DNA of 64,000 bases from Astropecten irregularis (taxonomy: Eukaryota; Echinodermata; Asteroidea; Paxillosida; Astropectinidae), in the NCBI GenBank assembly GCA_963971285.1, contig OZ020262.1, forward strand, positions 7,880,745 to 7,944,744, given 5' to 3'. Below, one piece after another: positions 40,303 to 51,720 of this stretch; positions within the stretch are counted from its first letter, which is position 1, and each line of letters begins with the position of its first letter. The translations under genes and the position numbers were made by a program. The notes under the pieces are model-generated. The model was not told the DNA's origin. It saw nothing but the letters and a program-made list of their open reading frames with translations, and did no database searches.

Positions 40303-40472
40303 AGTAAGGCCCTTTTCTACAGTATACATCATTTAACAACAAATTATAATTCTACATGTAACGTTATGGAAACCACTAAGCGATTAGAAGAACCTCAGAT
40401 GTGATGTCAATATTTAAACAAATATGTTTTTCATGATACATAGATATTAAGAAGAACCTTATAACAAGTTTT

Positions 40473-40630
40473 GGTAAAAAAGTTCCGCACACGGACTTAA
40501 CATCCTAGTGTCATACTGGTCGTCACGGTGAGTCCACCAAAGGGGAAACCTGGCAGTTCTGACACAGTATAACTTGTCTTCAATCATGTGATGGCTCCAA
40601 TCCATTGTTATCTCCTGTATAATTGTAATA
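40473..40630 (-). other. unsupported open stretch, possible orphan exon
   Basis: After an acceptor-like AATTATACAG the minus strand reads EITMDWSHHMIEDKLYCVRT..RFPLWWTHRDDQYDT..LFYQNLL and stop. The wording is protein-like, but there is no partner exon and its upstream part runs into a MITE. Function unknown. Confidence 0.2.
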
Positions 40631-40687
40631 TAAAAGGAGAAAGAAACAAACAAAAAACATTTGTATCTATAAAACAGAACATCAGTA

Positions 40688-40976
40688 CGGAAGCTTAAAG
40701 TGGCCATCCGAGTTTCCGTGATTCTCATAAAGATGTCTTTCCCTAAATAAATATCCTACCTCGGAATGACGTCTTTCTGATATACATATTGGTGTAGGCA
40801 GGAACAAGAGGTTTCGCTACAGTCTACAACAATGTGCGTGATGTAATGTTAGTGTGGAAGCTTAAGTGAGCGTACGGGAGATAATTATTTCACGGAAAGA
40901 TATCTTAGCTTAAATTTCCATAAAATTATCTGGAAACTGGGAACCTCGGATGGTCACTTTAAGCTTCCTTAAAACA
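40688..40976. mobile_element. MITE with TIR GGAAGCTTAAAGTG
   Basis: GGAAGCTTAAAGTGGCCATCC and GGATGGTCACTTTAAGCTTCC are inverted. Confidence 0.85.
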
Positions 40977-41366
40977 AGGATGTGTCCCCAAAAGAAACAG
41001 AAAACTGATGACGTTATAATACTTTACATATGATTGGTTGTTGAATACATGTTTTTCATTTTGTCCCATAGTCTTTGTACATGCAGTTTTCTACAAAGCA
41101 TCAACGAGCACTCAACGATGTTCAATCTTTATCAAAGTTGCACTGAGTGTGAACCCTCAAGAAATAAGATTATAACTCACAGTGACATCATGATGATGTC
41201 ATCGCTCGATTTATCATTAATTTGTTAACTGGATTGACATTGACTTTGCACAGCAATTTCCTGGCAATTCTTGTCATGTTGGTGTCTCAGGAAGCACGTT
41301 ACAAGAAGCAACTATACCGTAACACAAATATAATAGCAATACAATGGATGGATGATATCGGTTTAA

Positions 41367-41372
41367 TTTATT
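41367..41372 (-). other. candidate polyadenylation signal of the 14-3-3 gene
   Basis: AATAAA on the minus strand about 250 nt after the stop codon. Position is plausible for a 3' UTR, but the motif is frequent in AT-rich DNA. Confidence 0.3.
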
Positions 41373-41621
41373 ATTGAATTTGGATTAATTGATATTTTCC
41401 ATACCCTTTTGTACACAGATTTTGGGTCATACAATAGGGCAACCAGCTTTTTTGGACTGTAAAGAAAATCCCGTTTGGTTCGCCGATATTAAATGGTATT
41501 TCTGTACACGGTCATGTAGTTGTTGTTGTTTTAGTTTTTTTCTACATACGGACTACTGTCAAATTAAGTTTAGCAAAGTATGGGTGAAGTTTCTGGCCTA
41601 TATAGGTCAGGCTTATACCTC

Positions 41622-41771
41622 CTACACGTCGACACCTTCAGCCCAGCGTGTTATGTTATCTCTGATCAACTGAAGGGTGAAGGTGGATTCCTTGTACGAA
41701 TCCTCGGGCAGGCTGTCGAGCTCACTAATCGCATCGAAATATGCCTTCCTGGCGACCTTGATGGCCATATC
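41622..41771 (-). CDS. 14-3-3 terminal exon: helices H-I
   Basis: Acceptor TTTTCGTAG at 41772; TAG stop at 41624-41622; 50 codons. [20 protein letters not shown] then SYKEST and [10 protein letters not shown]: Asn224 and Trp228 equivalents of helix I are retained. Ends in a short acidic tail as usual for the family. Confidence 0.92.
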   Translation of the reverse strand, partial: DMAIKVARKAYFDAISELDSLPEDSYKESTFTLQLIRDNITRWAEGVDV

Positions 41772-44103
41772 CTACGAAAAAAAAACGGCAAATAGGCGCA
41801 TTAATTCACGTTGCCGTTTGAATCATTTTGGCTTTTGACTCAGGCAGCTATGTTCCCTTTAGACCTACCTTCTTGTTCATTATCTCACGGTATAATATTG
41901 AGTATCTCAGGGCCAGATCAAGACGTAATGGGTTGACAGCGGATAGTGCATCGGCAGAGATCTCGGTAGCCTTCTTGTAAGCCTCCTGTGCTTTGTCCTG
42001 GTTTCCCGTTTTGTCCAACTCTGCTAGATAGTGGTAGAAGTCCCCCTTCCTGAGAAAAAAAGAAGGAATATTAGCACACGATACATCAAGCCGGCCCAAT
42101 AAGACATATGATACATAACAGTTAGTAATGCGAAATCACATGCACTCTGCTCAGCAATTAAGACCGAATCACAATGTGAAATTGAAAACAAAGGGGAAAA
42201 GCGAAAAGCAAACATTAATTCATTTTTCAAAAGATAACTTTATTTTAACTAAGTTCTTTCAGAAAATGACACATTATAAGGAAAAAGTAAATAAAAAAAA
42301 CCTGAAGATTCACAAATAAAGGGAATGGGAGGAGATCGAGTGTGAATGGTATGTCGAGTGGAGCACTAATGAATAATTAAGTAAACATATACATATATGA
42401 TCAGAAATCAGAAATCAGAAATCAGAAATCAGAAATCAGAAATCAGAAATCAGAAATCGGAACTCGGAACTCGGAACTCGGAACTCGGAACTCGGAACTC
42501 GGAACTCGGAACTCGGAACTCGGAACTCGGAACTCGGAACTCGGAGGCTCGGAACTCGGAACTCGGAACTCGGAACTCGGAACTCGGAACTCGGAACTCG
42601 GAACTCGGAACTCGGAACTCGGAACTCGGAACTCGGAACTCGGAACTCGGAAATCAGAAATCAGAAATCAGAACTCAGAACTCAGAACTCAGAACTCAGA
42701 ACTCAGAACTCAGAACTCAGAACTCAGAACTCAGAACTCAGAAATCAGAAATCAGAACTCAGAACTCAGAACTCAGAACTCAGAACTCAGAACTCAGAAC
42801 TCAGAAATCAGAAATCAGAAATCAGAAATCAGAAATCAGAAATCAGAAATCAGAAATCAGAAATCAGAAATCAGAAATCAGAAATCAGACATCAGAAATC
42901 AGAAATCAGAAATCAAAAAGGAGACAGCCAAAAGGCACAAACAATAACAAAAGAATCCAGCCATTCTTGTTCTCGTAGAAATAAAACAAGAATGAACCTT
43001 GAATAAACTAAAAACTTCAAAACTGCTGTCTTACATTTTAAGATAGAATACTGAGGTCTCCCCGGTGACTCCCTTCTCACTCGATAGGACAGACGGAATG
43101 AGATACTTGTCTAACATTTCCAAGACTTCGTTGCAAAGACCAGACAACTCATTTTCAATCTGTGAAGCAAACAAAGCCAAAAATGTTTTGTGCACAAAAT
43201 TTAAAGCGCAGGTACAAACATTATATACCACAATGTTTATAATTAATGTAACCATGATTTTCTGAATACAACAATACAATCCAGTGTGGTTTTCGTGGTA
43301 ATAATGTGCTTTTATGACCCATGTGGAGACTGTGGTTATGTACTGTATGTTATACAATGCCTGCATTGTTCACAGTTGTATGATTGGTTGATCTTGATGT
43401 TACGTCACTGTCTAACGGTTCAAAAGAACTAAATTTTTAAATCACACAGTAAAATGCACTCGCGTTATTAACACGAAACTATTTGTATGACGGTGATTCG
43501 TACGCGAGGATCATTTTGTTCTGCTAACAGAAGAGTAAACATCGGATATTGATTGATGCGGGCATGGTATAGAATGAATATTGAATGTTTCTGAGTGGAC
43601 TGGTAATGATGATTTTACGATGTGATGGATGAAATGTTCCATTCCACTGCTGCTCATCTTGTGGAGTATGTGCAGGGATTTAGTGATGTTCAATCGGTTG
43701 TGACAAAGGAATAACAACAACAAAACCGAAATGATGTGATGCTAACATTCAATCTGACACCCCTAGTCCCCTACCTTTTCTCATTTTCTTTTACAAAAAA
43801 AAGGAAAGATTTATGAATAGATGCTTGTGATTCAATTAAATAAAACAGGTTATGCACAGCAGATGTTACACAATTGGGGAATAAGGAGGTACAACAATGA
43901 AAAAGACACTTGGTGTACCTCGAGACGGTAGCCCTTCGTCACCTCTGTGTTATATAAGCCCTTCTGCTCCAGGGACCTAATGATCCGCAAAGAATCAAGC
44001 CGAGGTCCAATGGAGTTCTTGTAAGCGACCGAGAGAAGTTTTCTCTCATCCGTGGACAGCACAGCGTTGAGGATCACAATCTTCTTCATTGCATCCACCA
44101 TGT
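41622..44103 (-). CDS. divergent 14-3-3 family protein (spliced gene, four exons visible)
   Basis: Gene-level entry. Four exons join in frame (43919-44103, 43035-43159, 41869-42049, 41622-41771) to give 14-3-3 helices B to [54 protein letters not shown] and [17 protein letters not shown], then a TAG stop. 14-3-3 proteins are dimeric cytosolic adaptors that bind phosphoserine/threonine motifs through a basic pocket. Compared with human zeta numbering, K49 and Y128 are kept, but R56 is Leu, R127 is His and N173 is Arg, so the canonical phosphate clamp is lost. Helix A is only found as a remnant at 45.1 kb with a stop in front. The protein is either a neofunctionalised pseudo-14-3-3 or a young pseudogene; all visible splice sites and the frame are intact. 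Confidence 0.88.
41869..42049 (-). CDS. 14-3-3 exon: helices E-G
   Basis: Acceptor TTTTTTTCTCAG at 42050, donor AAGAAG|GTAGGT at 41869; 181 nt. Opens with (M)[11 protein letters not shown] where canonical proteins have KGDYYRYLAE: Arg127 is His. [16 protein letters not shown] replaces LGLALNFSVFYYEILN: Asn173 is Arg. Confidence 0.92.
42392..42920. repeat. heptamer satellite in blocks GAAATCA / GAACTCG / GAACTCA
   Basis: About 75 seven-base units in the intron between the second and third 14-3-3 exons. Variants are not mixed: a GAAATCA block, a long GAACTCG block (broken once by GAGGCTCG), then GAACTCA, GAAATCA, GAACTCA and a final GAAATCA block. Confidence 0.97.
43035..43159 (-). CDS. 14-3-3 exon: helices D-E
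   Basis: Acceptor TGCTTCACAG at 43160, donor AAAAT|GTAAGA at 43035; 125 nt, phase 0 in, phase 2 out. [20 protein letters not shown] matches helix D of 14-3-3 (IETELRDICNDVL type), then VFYLKM joins the next exon. Confidence 0.92.
43919..44103 (-). CDS. 14-3-3 exon: helices B-D
   Basis: Acceptor AATTTCACAG at 44104, donor CTCGAG|GTACAC at 43919; 185 nt. Enters in phase 1: a preceding G would make Asp, giving (D)MVDAMKK. The first in-frame ATG is at 44101. Contains [19 protein letters not shown]: Lys49 is conserved but Arg56 of the pocket is replaced by Leu. Confidence 0.9.
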
Positions 44104-44496
44104 CTGTGAAATTAAGAAGACACATACTAATTGCCAGCATGCAAAGCCTTAAATCTTTCTTCATATTCAGCATTCAGCTGAATGGGTAAAATAAGCGATA
44201 AACAGATCCCACCTACTAAAAATGTCATCGGCCCCTAAACAAAACAAACAAAACACACGCAAACACCAACAATTTTCTATGCCATCGACCCGTTCAGAGC
44301 TGTGATTTGCACCAGTTTTGAAGAACTACGGCCATTTTCCTAAATTCCTGTCGGTTGTTCACGAACTATATTACAAAACGTACCGTCGCACATCATAACC
44401 CCCCGAAAAGAAAAGGTAAGAACATTTTCCATTTATAGTTCAATGAAAATGAAGGCCGTGATATGATACTCCTGCCGTGAAATATTGTACAGAACT

Positions 44497-44816
44497 GGTT
44501 TTTGCGACAAAACCCTTGCTGACAGTAAGCACATTATGTAATCCATCACATACCTTAACTGACAAACCTGTGGAAGTTCGAGGTCAATCAGCCATCTGTG
44601 TCACGAGAAAATAGTGAAAACCCGTTCACACATTTCAACGAATGAATAAAACGCTTCGAAGCGAATTATTCCAATCGGAAAATAGTTTCATTTATTTCTC
44701 CACAAATATGGCATTTCATGGGATGTTTTCTCCTATCATCACTATTATACTGTGTAAGTTTTATGTGAATCTGTGAAGTGTATTTTGTCTTACCAATTCT
44801 GTATCATCCCTTTAAT
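44497..44816. mobile_element. MITE family B, degraded copy
   Basis: GTGTCACGAGAAAATAGTGA..AAACCC in the middle and CCAATTCTGTATCATCCCTTT at the end; left end not clear. Confidence 0.6.
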
Positions 44817-45086
44817 TCATTGTTCACTGTAAATTTGTAATTACTGTAAATGCTTTTTGATGACGTTACTTTTTTCTTAATACACTGTATGTAGATTTTG
44901 TAAGTGTACGGCGCTGTGTGATGTATATGACATGGAAATATTTCTAACTATTAATATTAATATAATTACTATTTACATGCATGTATATATACTAGTATAC
45001 TACTTACACACGGCCTACAACGAATGAACTACTCGACGTGCGACTGCAGTACCTGCGCATACCTGCATACAGAAATCCACTCTTAC

Positions 45087-45108
45087 CATTGTATCTTTCA
45101 GCCTGTTC
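45087..45108 (-). pseudogene. remnant of the 14-3-3 first coding exon (helix A)
   Basis: Reads EQAERYN plus one base, then donor AATG|GTAAGA; joined to the exon at 44103 it gives [15 protein letters not shown], the family hallmark. Directly upstream in frame is TAA (45111-45109), and no Met or AKLA segment precedes it. About 25-30 bp further on begins a dispersed repeat (about 45135-45695) that has an inverted copy at 60515-61085. An acceptor-like TTTTTTCACAG lies at that boundary. So the 5' end of the coding sequence appears lost, or a frameshift sits here. Confidence 0.6.
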
Positions 45109-45134
45109 TTAGTAACCCTATATTAGGGTTCATC

Positions 45135-45695
45135 TGTGAAAAAATTTTATGAAAAGGTTTTTCAACTGATTTGAGTAGGTATGGGTGTCAACATTTACCA
45201 AAAAAAAGTAAGGTGGGGTAGGGGGTGGAGAAAGTACTTTTTCTAGGGGTCAAAGGTCATTGACCTTTTCTAATAGCACTAACACCTGTAACTAGGCAAT
45301 AAAATATAGTAAAAGGGTGATATTGGTGTCAAAATGCAGAGAATCACACCGGAAGGAGACCCAAAATAAAATTTGAACTCTACGATGAAACCCTGACCTT
45401 CCAATTTGAGGTCAAAGGTCATTGACCTCTTGTAATAGCACCGAAAACTGTAATTATGCAATGAAACATAGTACATGAATGAGATTTGTGCCAAAAATAG
45501 GGAATCCTAAACAATCTATCATATTTTGAACTTGCTTCATAGGTGTAGGCCTTACATAATGCCAATACTCAGGCATAAGTGATGGATAATAACTACTACG
45601 CATTAGCTTGTGTCAAGGTCATTCACTAGAAACAGCAACAGCAATACATGTATACAAAACTCAAAATACACACGTCATTTGTCATAATGTTCTTA
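45135..45695 (-). repeat. dispersed repeat with nuclear-receptor half-site pairs, copy 1
   Basis: Inverted relative to 60515-61085 with high identity. Contains AGGTCAAAGGTCATTGACCT (45409-45428) and GGGTCAAAGGTCATTGACC (45247-45265): two AGGTCA half-sites spaced by one base plus an inverted third. A 71-codon frame stays open in both copies but begins at a non-ATG codon. Confidence 0.9.
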
Positions 45696-46230
45696 AGTGC
45701 ACCGCATTGTACCGCAAAATGATGAATGTCCACTTTGACTATGAACTTAACATTGACCCTCAATTAAGAGGTCAAAGGTCAAATAATATAATAGATGTAT
45801 AACCAGACTAAATTCATGTGCAGCTGATGTGACTTTAAAAGACATTCATCTCTGCTCGCGAAGATGAAATACATAAATTTAGATTATTAATGCCATATGC
45901 ATTACATTGTACTGCAAGAATATAAACACTACAATATTTTAATTGTCCCTAAGAATTGTTTGATCTCCTCTATAGGTAAAATGGAAACAAACGTTCTTTT
46001 TGCTTAGGAGGGCCTGAATCGTTTAGATCCTAATAAATCTTTATCGAAGGCTAAATGACAAGAGGCAATAAGAAATGGGGCTGGGGAACTGGGATTAACA
46101 AGGTAACTATGGGGTATCAGAAAGAGGACTAGGGAAGATGGAGAATGAGGTGCCGCCCAACAAGTTCGCTTGGGGGTGTGAATTCCTGTACGTAAATGAA
46201 AAGGAGACAACAAATAAATAATATAATAAT
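45696..46230. other. no gene seen
   Basis: AT-rich transition between the dispersed repeat and the TGACGTCA array; a further AGGTCAAAGGTCA lies at 45769-45781. Confidence 0.4.
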
Positions 46231-47219
46231 AACTAGACATTTAAGTGTTCGTGGACGAACACGGAGCTGTTCCGACTTATTTGATCAACTTTATAAGCTC
46301 CGATGACGTCATGATGACGTCAGGGGTCATTTACAAAGCAGCGTGCATCTAAAGTTTCTAACAAAGCTTTTGTAAAAAGAATCAGTACCATAGCTTTTGT
46401 CATTCTCAAGATATGCTGCAAACAGAAATTATGCCTTTTGATGACGTCATAATGACGTCACAGTCAATTTCACAACAGCATGCAAATCTCCAGGGTCTAA
46501 CAAAGCTTTTACAAAAAGAACCAATACCGAAGCACTTACCGTTCTCGAGATATAATGCTATTAACCAAAAATTACCTTTATTGATGACGTCATGATGACG
46601 TCACTGTAAATTTTGGGGCAGCATGCACAACTACATGATGTAACAAAGCTTTTACAAAAAGAATCATATTCATAGCCTTTGTCGTTCTCGAGATACGCTG
46701 CTAACAAAATTGACTAATTAAAAATTTAAATGAGCTGTCACGTGCTTAATTATTAAAGAATTAAAAAATACCTTTTTTGATGACTTCATGATGACGTCAC
46801 TGTAAATGTTGGGGCAGCATGCACAACTACATGATGTAATAAAGCTTTTACAAAAAGAATCATTACCGTAGCACTTACCGTTCTCGAGATATGCTGCTAA
46901 TAATAGAAGTCAGCATTTTTGATGACGTCATGATGACGTCACTGTAAATTTCTTGGCAGCATGCACAACTACATGATGTAACAAAGCTTTTGGAAAAAGA
47001 ATTATTTTCATAGCATTTGTAGTTCTCGAGATACGCTGCTAACAAAATTGACTAATTAAATATGCAAATGAGCTGTCACGTGCATAATTAATTAAGAATT
47101 TTAACAAACTCAGTCTTAGGATTAACTTCAGCTTATAAGCTTTCATATGATACCTCATTTAAGCTGATCAGAAGAAGCTAAGTAAGAGATCAGGAATAAA
47201 CAAACTTTGGGTGATAAAG

Positions 47220-47260
<41 letters not shown>

Positions 47261-50200
47261 TCAGAACAAAAACAAAACCTGTTCCGACATCAGAAATGTC
47301 GGAACAGCTAATAATAATAACTAGACATTTAAGTGTTCGTGGACGAACACGGAGCTGTTCCGACTTATTTGATCAGCTTTATAAGCTCCGATGACGTCAT
47401 GATGACGTCACGGTCATTTACAAAGCAGCGTGCATCTAAATTGTCTAACAAAGCTTTTGTGAAAAGAATCATTACCATAGCTTTTGTCATTCTCAAGATA
47501 TGCTGCAAACATAAATTATGCCTTTTGATGACGTCATAATGACGTCACAGTTAATATCACAACAGCATGCAAATCTACAGGGTCTAACAAAGCTTTTACA
47601 AAAAGAACCAATACCGTAGCACTTACCGTTCTCCAGATATAATGCTCTTAACCAAAAATTACCTTTTTTGATGACGTCATGATGACGTCACTGTAAATTT
47701 CGGGGCAGCATGCACAACTACATGATGTAACAAAGCAATTAAAAAAAGAATCATTACCGTAGCACTTACCGTTCTCGAGATATGCTGCTAAAAATAAAAT
47801 CAGCATTTTTGATGACGTCATGATGACGTCACGGTAAATTTCTTGGCAGCATGCACAACTACATGATGCTACTAAGCCTTTGCAAAAAGAATTATTTTCA
47901 TAGCATTTGTAGTTCTCGAGATACGCTGCTAACAAAATTGACTAATTAAATATGCAAATGAGCTGTCACGTGCATAATTAATTAAGAATTTTAACAAACT
48001 CAGTCTTAGGATTAACTTCAGCTTATAAGCTTTCATATGATACCTCATATAAGCTGATCAGAAGAAGCTAAGTAAGAGATCAGGAATAAACAAACTTTGG
48101 GTGATAAAGTATAATAATAACTAGACATTTAAGTGTTCGTGGACGAACACGGAGCTGTTCCGACTTATTTGATCAGCTTTATAAGCTCCGATGACGTCAT
48201 GATGACGTCACGGTCATTTACAAAGCAGCGTGCATCTAAAGTTTCTAACAAAGCTTTTGTGAAAAGAATCATTACCATAGCTTTTGTCATTCTCAAGATA
48301 TGCTGCAAACATAAATAATGCATTTTGATGAAGTCATGATGACGTCACAGTTCATTTCACAACAGCATGCAAATCTACAGAGTCTAACGAAGCTTTTACA
48401 AAAAGAACCAATGCCGTAGCACTTACCGTTCTCGAGATATGCTGCTAATAATAAAATCAGCATTTTTGATGACGTCATGATGACGTCATGGTAAATTTCT
48501 TGGCAGCATGCACAACTACATGATGCTACTAAGCTTTTGCAAAAAGAATCATATTCATAGCCTTTGTCGTTCTCGAGATATGGTGGTTACAAAAAAGTCT
48601 AATTAAATATGCAAATGAGCTGTCACGTGCCTTATTAATGAAGGATTTTTGTTATAGTGTGGGAATGATCCTTAGCTTATATACGCTTTCCTAAGATACT
48701 TCATCTAAGCTATTAATCACAAGAAGATAAGAAAAGATAAGCAATAAGAATCATTACCGTGGCACATGTCGTTTTCAAAATATATGCTTCGTAAAAACAG
48801 CCTTTTGATGACGTCATGATGACGTCACGAATATTTTAATGGCAGCATGCACATCTACATGATGTAACTAAGCTTTTGCAAAAAGAATCATTTCCGTAGC
48901 ATTTACCGTTCTCGAGATACGCTGGTTACAAAATTGACTAATTAAATATGCAAATGAGCTGTCACGTGCTTAATTAATGAAGAATTTTTACAACTCAGTT
49001 ACGGAATGATCCTTAGCTTATAAGCTTTCAGTTGATACCTCATCTAAGCTGATCAGAAGAAGCTAAGAAGAGATAAGCAATAAACAAACTTTGGGTGATA
49101 AAGTATAATAATAATAACTAGACATTTAAGTGTTCGTGGACGAACACAGAGCTGTTCCGACTTATTAGGTCAGCTTTATAAGCTCCGATGACGTCATGGT
49201 GACGTCACTGTCATTACCATGCATATCTAGAGGATCTAATAAAGCTTTTGCAAAAAGAATCATTACCATATCATTTGTCCTTCTCGAGATATGCTGCAAA
49301 CAAAATTCAGCCTTTTCATGACGTCATGATGACGTCACAGTCAATTTCATGGAACGGAGACCTCCTCTAACAGTTTCGGCCGGATGCAGCCTTTGTCACT
49401 TGTCACAATTTAAGTTAAAATGCTTGGGGGCGCTATAACTGTGCTTCTATCGACCCCGATCTCCCTGTACCTTCGTATCTCAAGCCAAGGTCACGAGACG
49501 TCACACAAAGCGGGAGTTTATTCATTCTTTTTTAGGTATAAGGCCTAAAATGTTTTTTTTTTACAGTCGGTTTTTAATGTTTCACGTAGCAATTCCATCA
49601 GTAACTCCAATCTCAATGTCACATTCTCCGACAAATGATTTTTAGTAAATTTTTGAATTAACCGTAAAATAAAAATCAACAAATTACCTATCTTTAAATA
49701 AGAAGCACAAATTTCGAAATCGATGACGTCATGATGACTTCATGATGACGTCACGGTCATTTTCGTGGCAGCATGCACAACTACATGATATAACCAAGCT
49801 TTTGCAAAAAAAATCATGTCCGTAGCATTTGTCGTTCTCGAGATATGCTGCGAACAAAGTTTACTAATTAAATATTCAAATGACTGTAACTTGGCTAATT
49901 AATTAAGAATTTGTACAACTCTGTTCCAGAATGATCCTTAGCTTATAAGCTTTCATTTGATACCTCATCTAAGCTGATCAGAAGAAGATAAGAAGAGATA
50001 AACAATAAACAAAATTGGGTGATAAAGAAAAATAATAATAATAATAATAAAAATCAGAACAAAAACAAAACCTGTTCCGACATCAGAAATGTCGGAACAG
50101 CTAATAACTAGACATTTAAGTGTTCGTGGACGAACACGGAGCTGTTCCGACTTATTTGATCAGCTTTATAAGCTCCGATGACGTCATCATGACGTCACGG

Positions 50201-50896
50201 TCATTTACAAAGCAGCGTGCATCTAAAGTTTCTAACAAAGCTTTTTTGAAAAGAATCATTACCATAGCTTTTGTCATTCTCAAGATATGCTGCAAACATA
50301 AACTATGCCTTTTGATGACGTCATAATGACGTCACAAGTAAATTTCACAACAACATGCAAATCTACAGGGTCTAACAGAGCTTTTGCAAAAAGAACCAAT
50401 ACCGTAGCACTTACCGTTCTCGGGATATACTGCCATAAACCAAAAATTACCTTTTTTGATGACGTCATGATGACGTCACTGTAAATTTCGGGGCAGCATG
50501 CACAACTACATGATGTAACAAAGCTTTTACAAAAAGAATCATTAACGTAGCACTTACCGTTCTCGAGATATGCTGCTAATAATAAAATCAGCATTTTTGA
50601 TGACGTCATGATGACGTCACAGTAAAATTCTTGGTAGCATGCACAACTACATGATGCTACTAAGCCTTTGCAAAAAGAATCATATTCATAGCTTTTGTCG
50701 TTCTCAAGATATGCTGCTAACAAAATTGACTCATTTAATATGCAAATGAGCTGTCACGTGCCTAATTAATTAAGAATTTTAACAAACTCAGTCTTATAAG
50801 AAACTTCAGGTGATAAGCTTTCATATGATACCTCATATAAGCTGACAAGAACAAGATTATAGAAGATTAGGAATAAACAAACTTTGGGTGATAAAG

Positions 50897-50934
<38 letters not shown>

Positions 50935-51720
50935 TCAGAACAAAAACAAAACCTGTTCCGACATCAGAAATGTCGGAACAGCTAATAATAAAAATCTAAG
51001 CAAAAACTAAACCTGTTCCGACATCCGAAATGTCGGAACAGCTAACTAGACATTTAAGTGTTCGTGGACGAACACGGAGCTGTTCCGACTTATTTGATCA
51101 GCTTTATAAGCTCCGATGACGTCATGATGACATCACGGTCATTTCTAAAGCAGCATGCATATCTAAAGGTTATAAAAAAAGGTTTTGCGAAAAGAATCAT
51201 TGCCATAGCTTTTGTCATTCTCAAGATATGCTGCAAAGATCAACTATGCTTTTGATGACGTCATATAGTCACAGTTAATTTCACAACAGCATGCAAATCT
51301 ACAGAGTCTAACAAAGCTTTTACAAAAAGAACCATTACCGTATCACTTACCGTTCTCGAGATATACTGCTAACCAAAAATTTACCCTTTTTAATGACGTC
51401 ATCGTTCTCGAGATACGCCTCTAACAAAATTGACTAATTTAAATGAGCTGTCACGTGTTTAAATATTAAAGAATTAAAAATTACTTTTTTATGACTTCAT
51501 GATGACGTCACTAAATTTTGGGGCAGCATGCACAACTACATGATAAAACAAAGCTTGTACACAAAGAATCATTACCGTAGCACTTTCCGTTCTCGAAATA
51601 TGCTGCTAATAATTAAATCAGCATTTTTGATGACGTCATGATGACGTCACGGTAAATTTCTTGGCAGCATGCACAACTACATGATGTAAAATTTACCAGC
51701 ATATCTCGACAATTCTCAAA
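46231..51720. repeat. TGACGTCA higher-order repeat array
   Basis: Long units open with CTAGACATTTAAGTGTTCGT (46232, 47321, 48121, 49118, 50108, 51045) and several end in a hairpin GTTCCGACATCAGAAATGTC..GGAACAGCTAA. Inside are ~140-bp subunits, each with GATGACGTCATGATGACG.., GGCAGCATGCACAACTACAT, AAGCTTTTACAAAAAGAATC and CCGTTCTCGAGATATGCTGC. By hand I count about 44 perfect TGACGTCA words here. Related pieces lie at 55560-56170, 58015-58820 and 61784-64000. Confidence 0.95.

Noticed and set aside
42397-42978. 193-codon frame of NSELGT/NQKSEI repeats
   Set aside because: Seven-base satellite without stop codons; no splice context and it lies in a 14-3-3 intron.
45279-45494. 71-codon frame conserved with 60721-60936
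   Set aside because: Both copies are young copies of one repeat; the frame starts at a non-ATG codon and has no family features.
50280-50723. 147-codon open frame with repeated LAAYLEN..CACC..VIMTSSK peptide
   Set aside because: It is a translation of the ~140-bp array subunits; VIMTSSK comes from the TGACGTCA pair and other copies have stops and frameshifts.
46231-51720. CRISPR array
   Set aside because: Repeats are long and variable, with no constant-length unique spacers and no cas genes; the window is eukaryotic.
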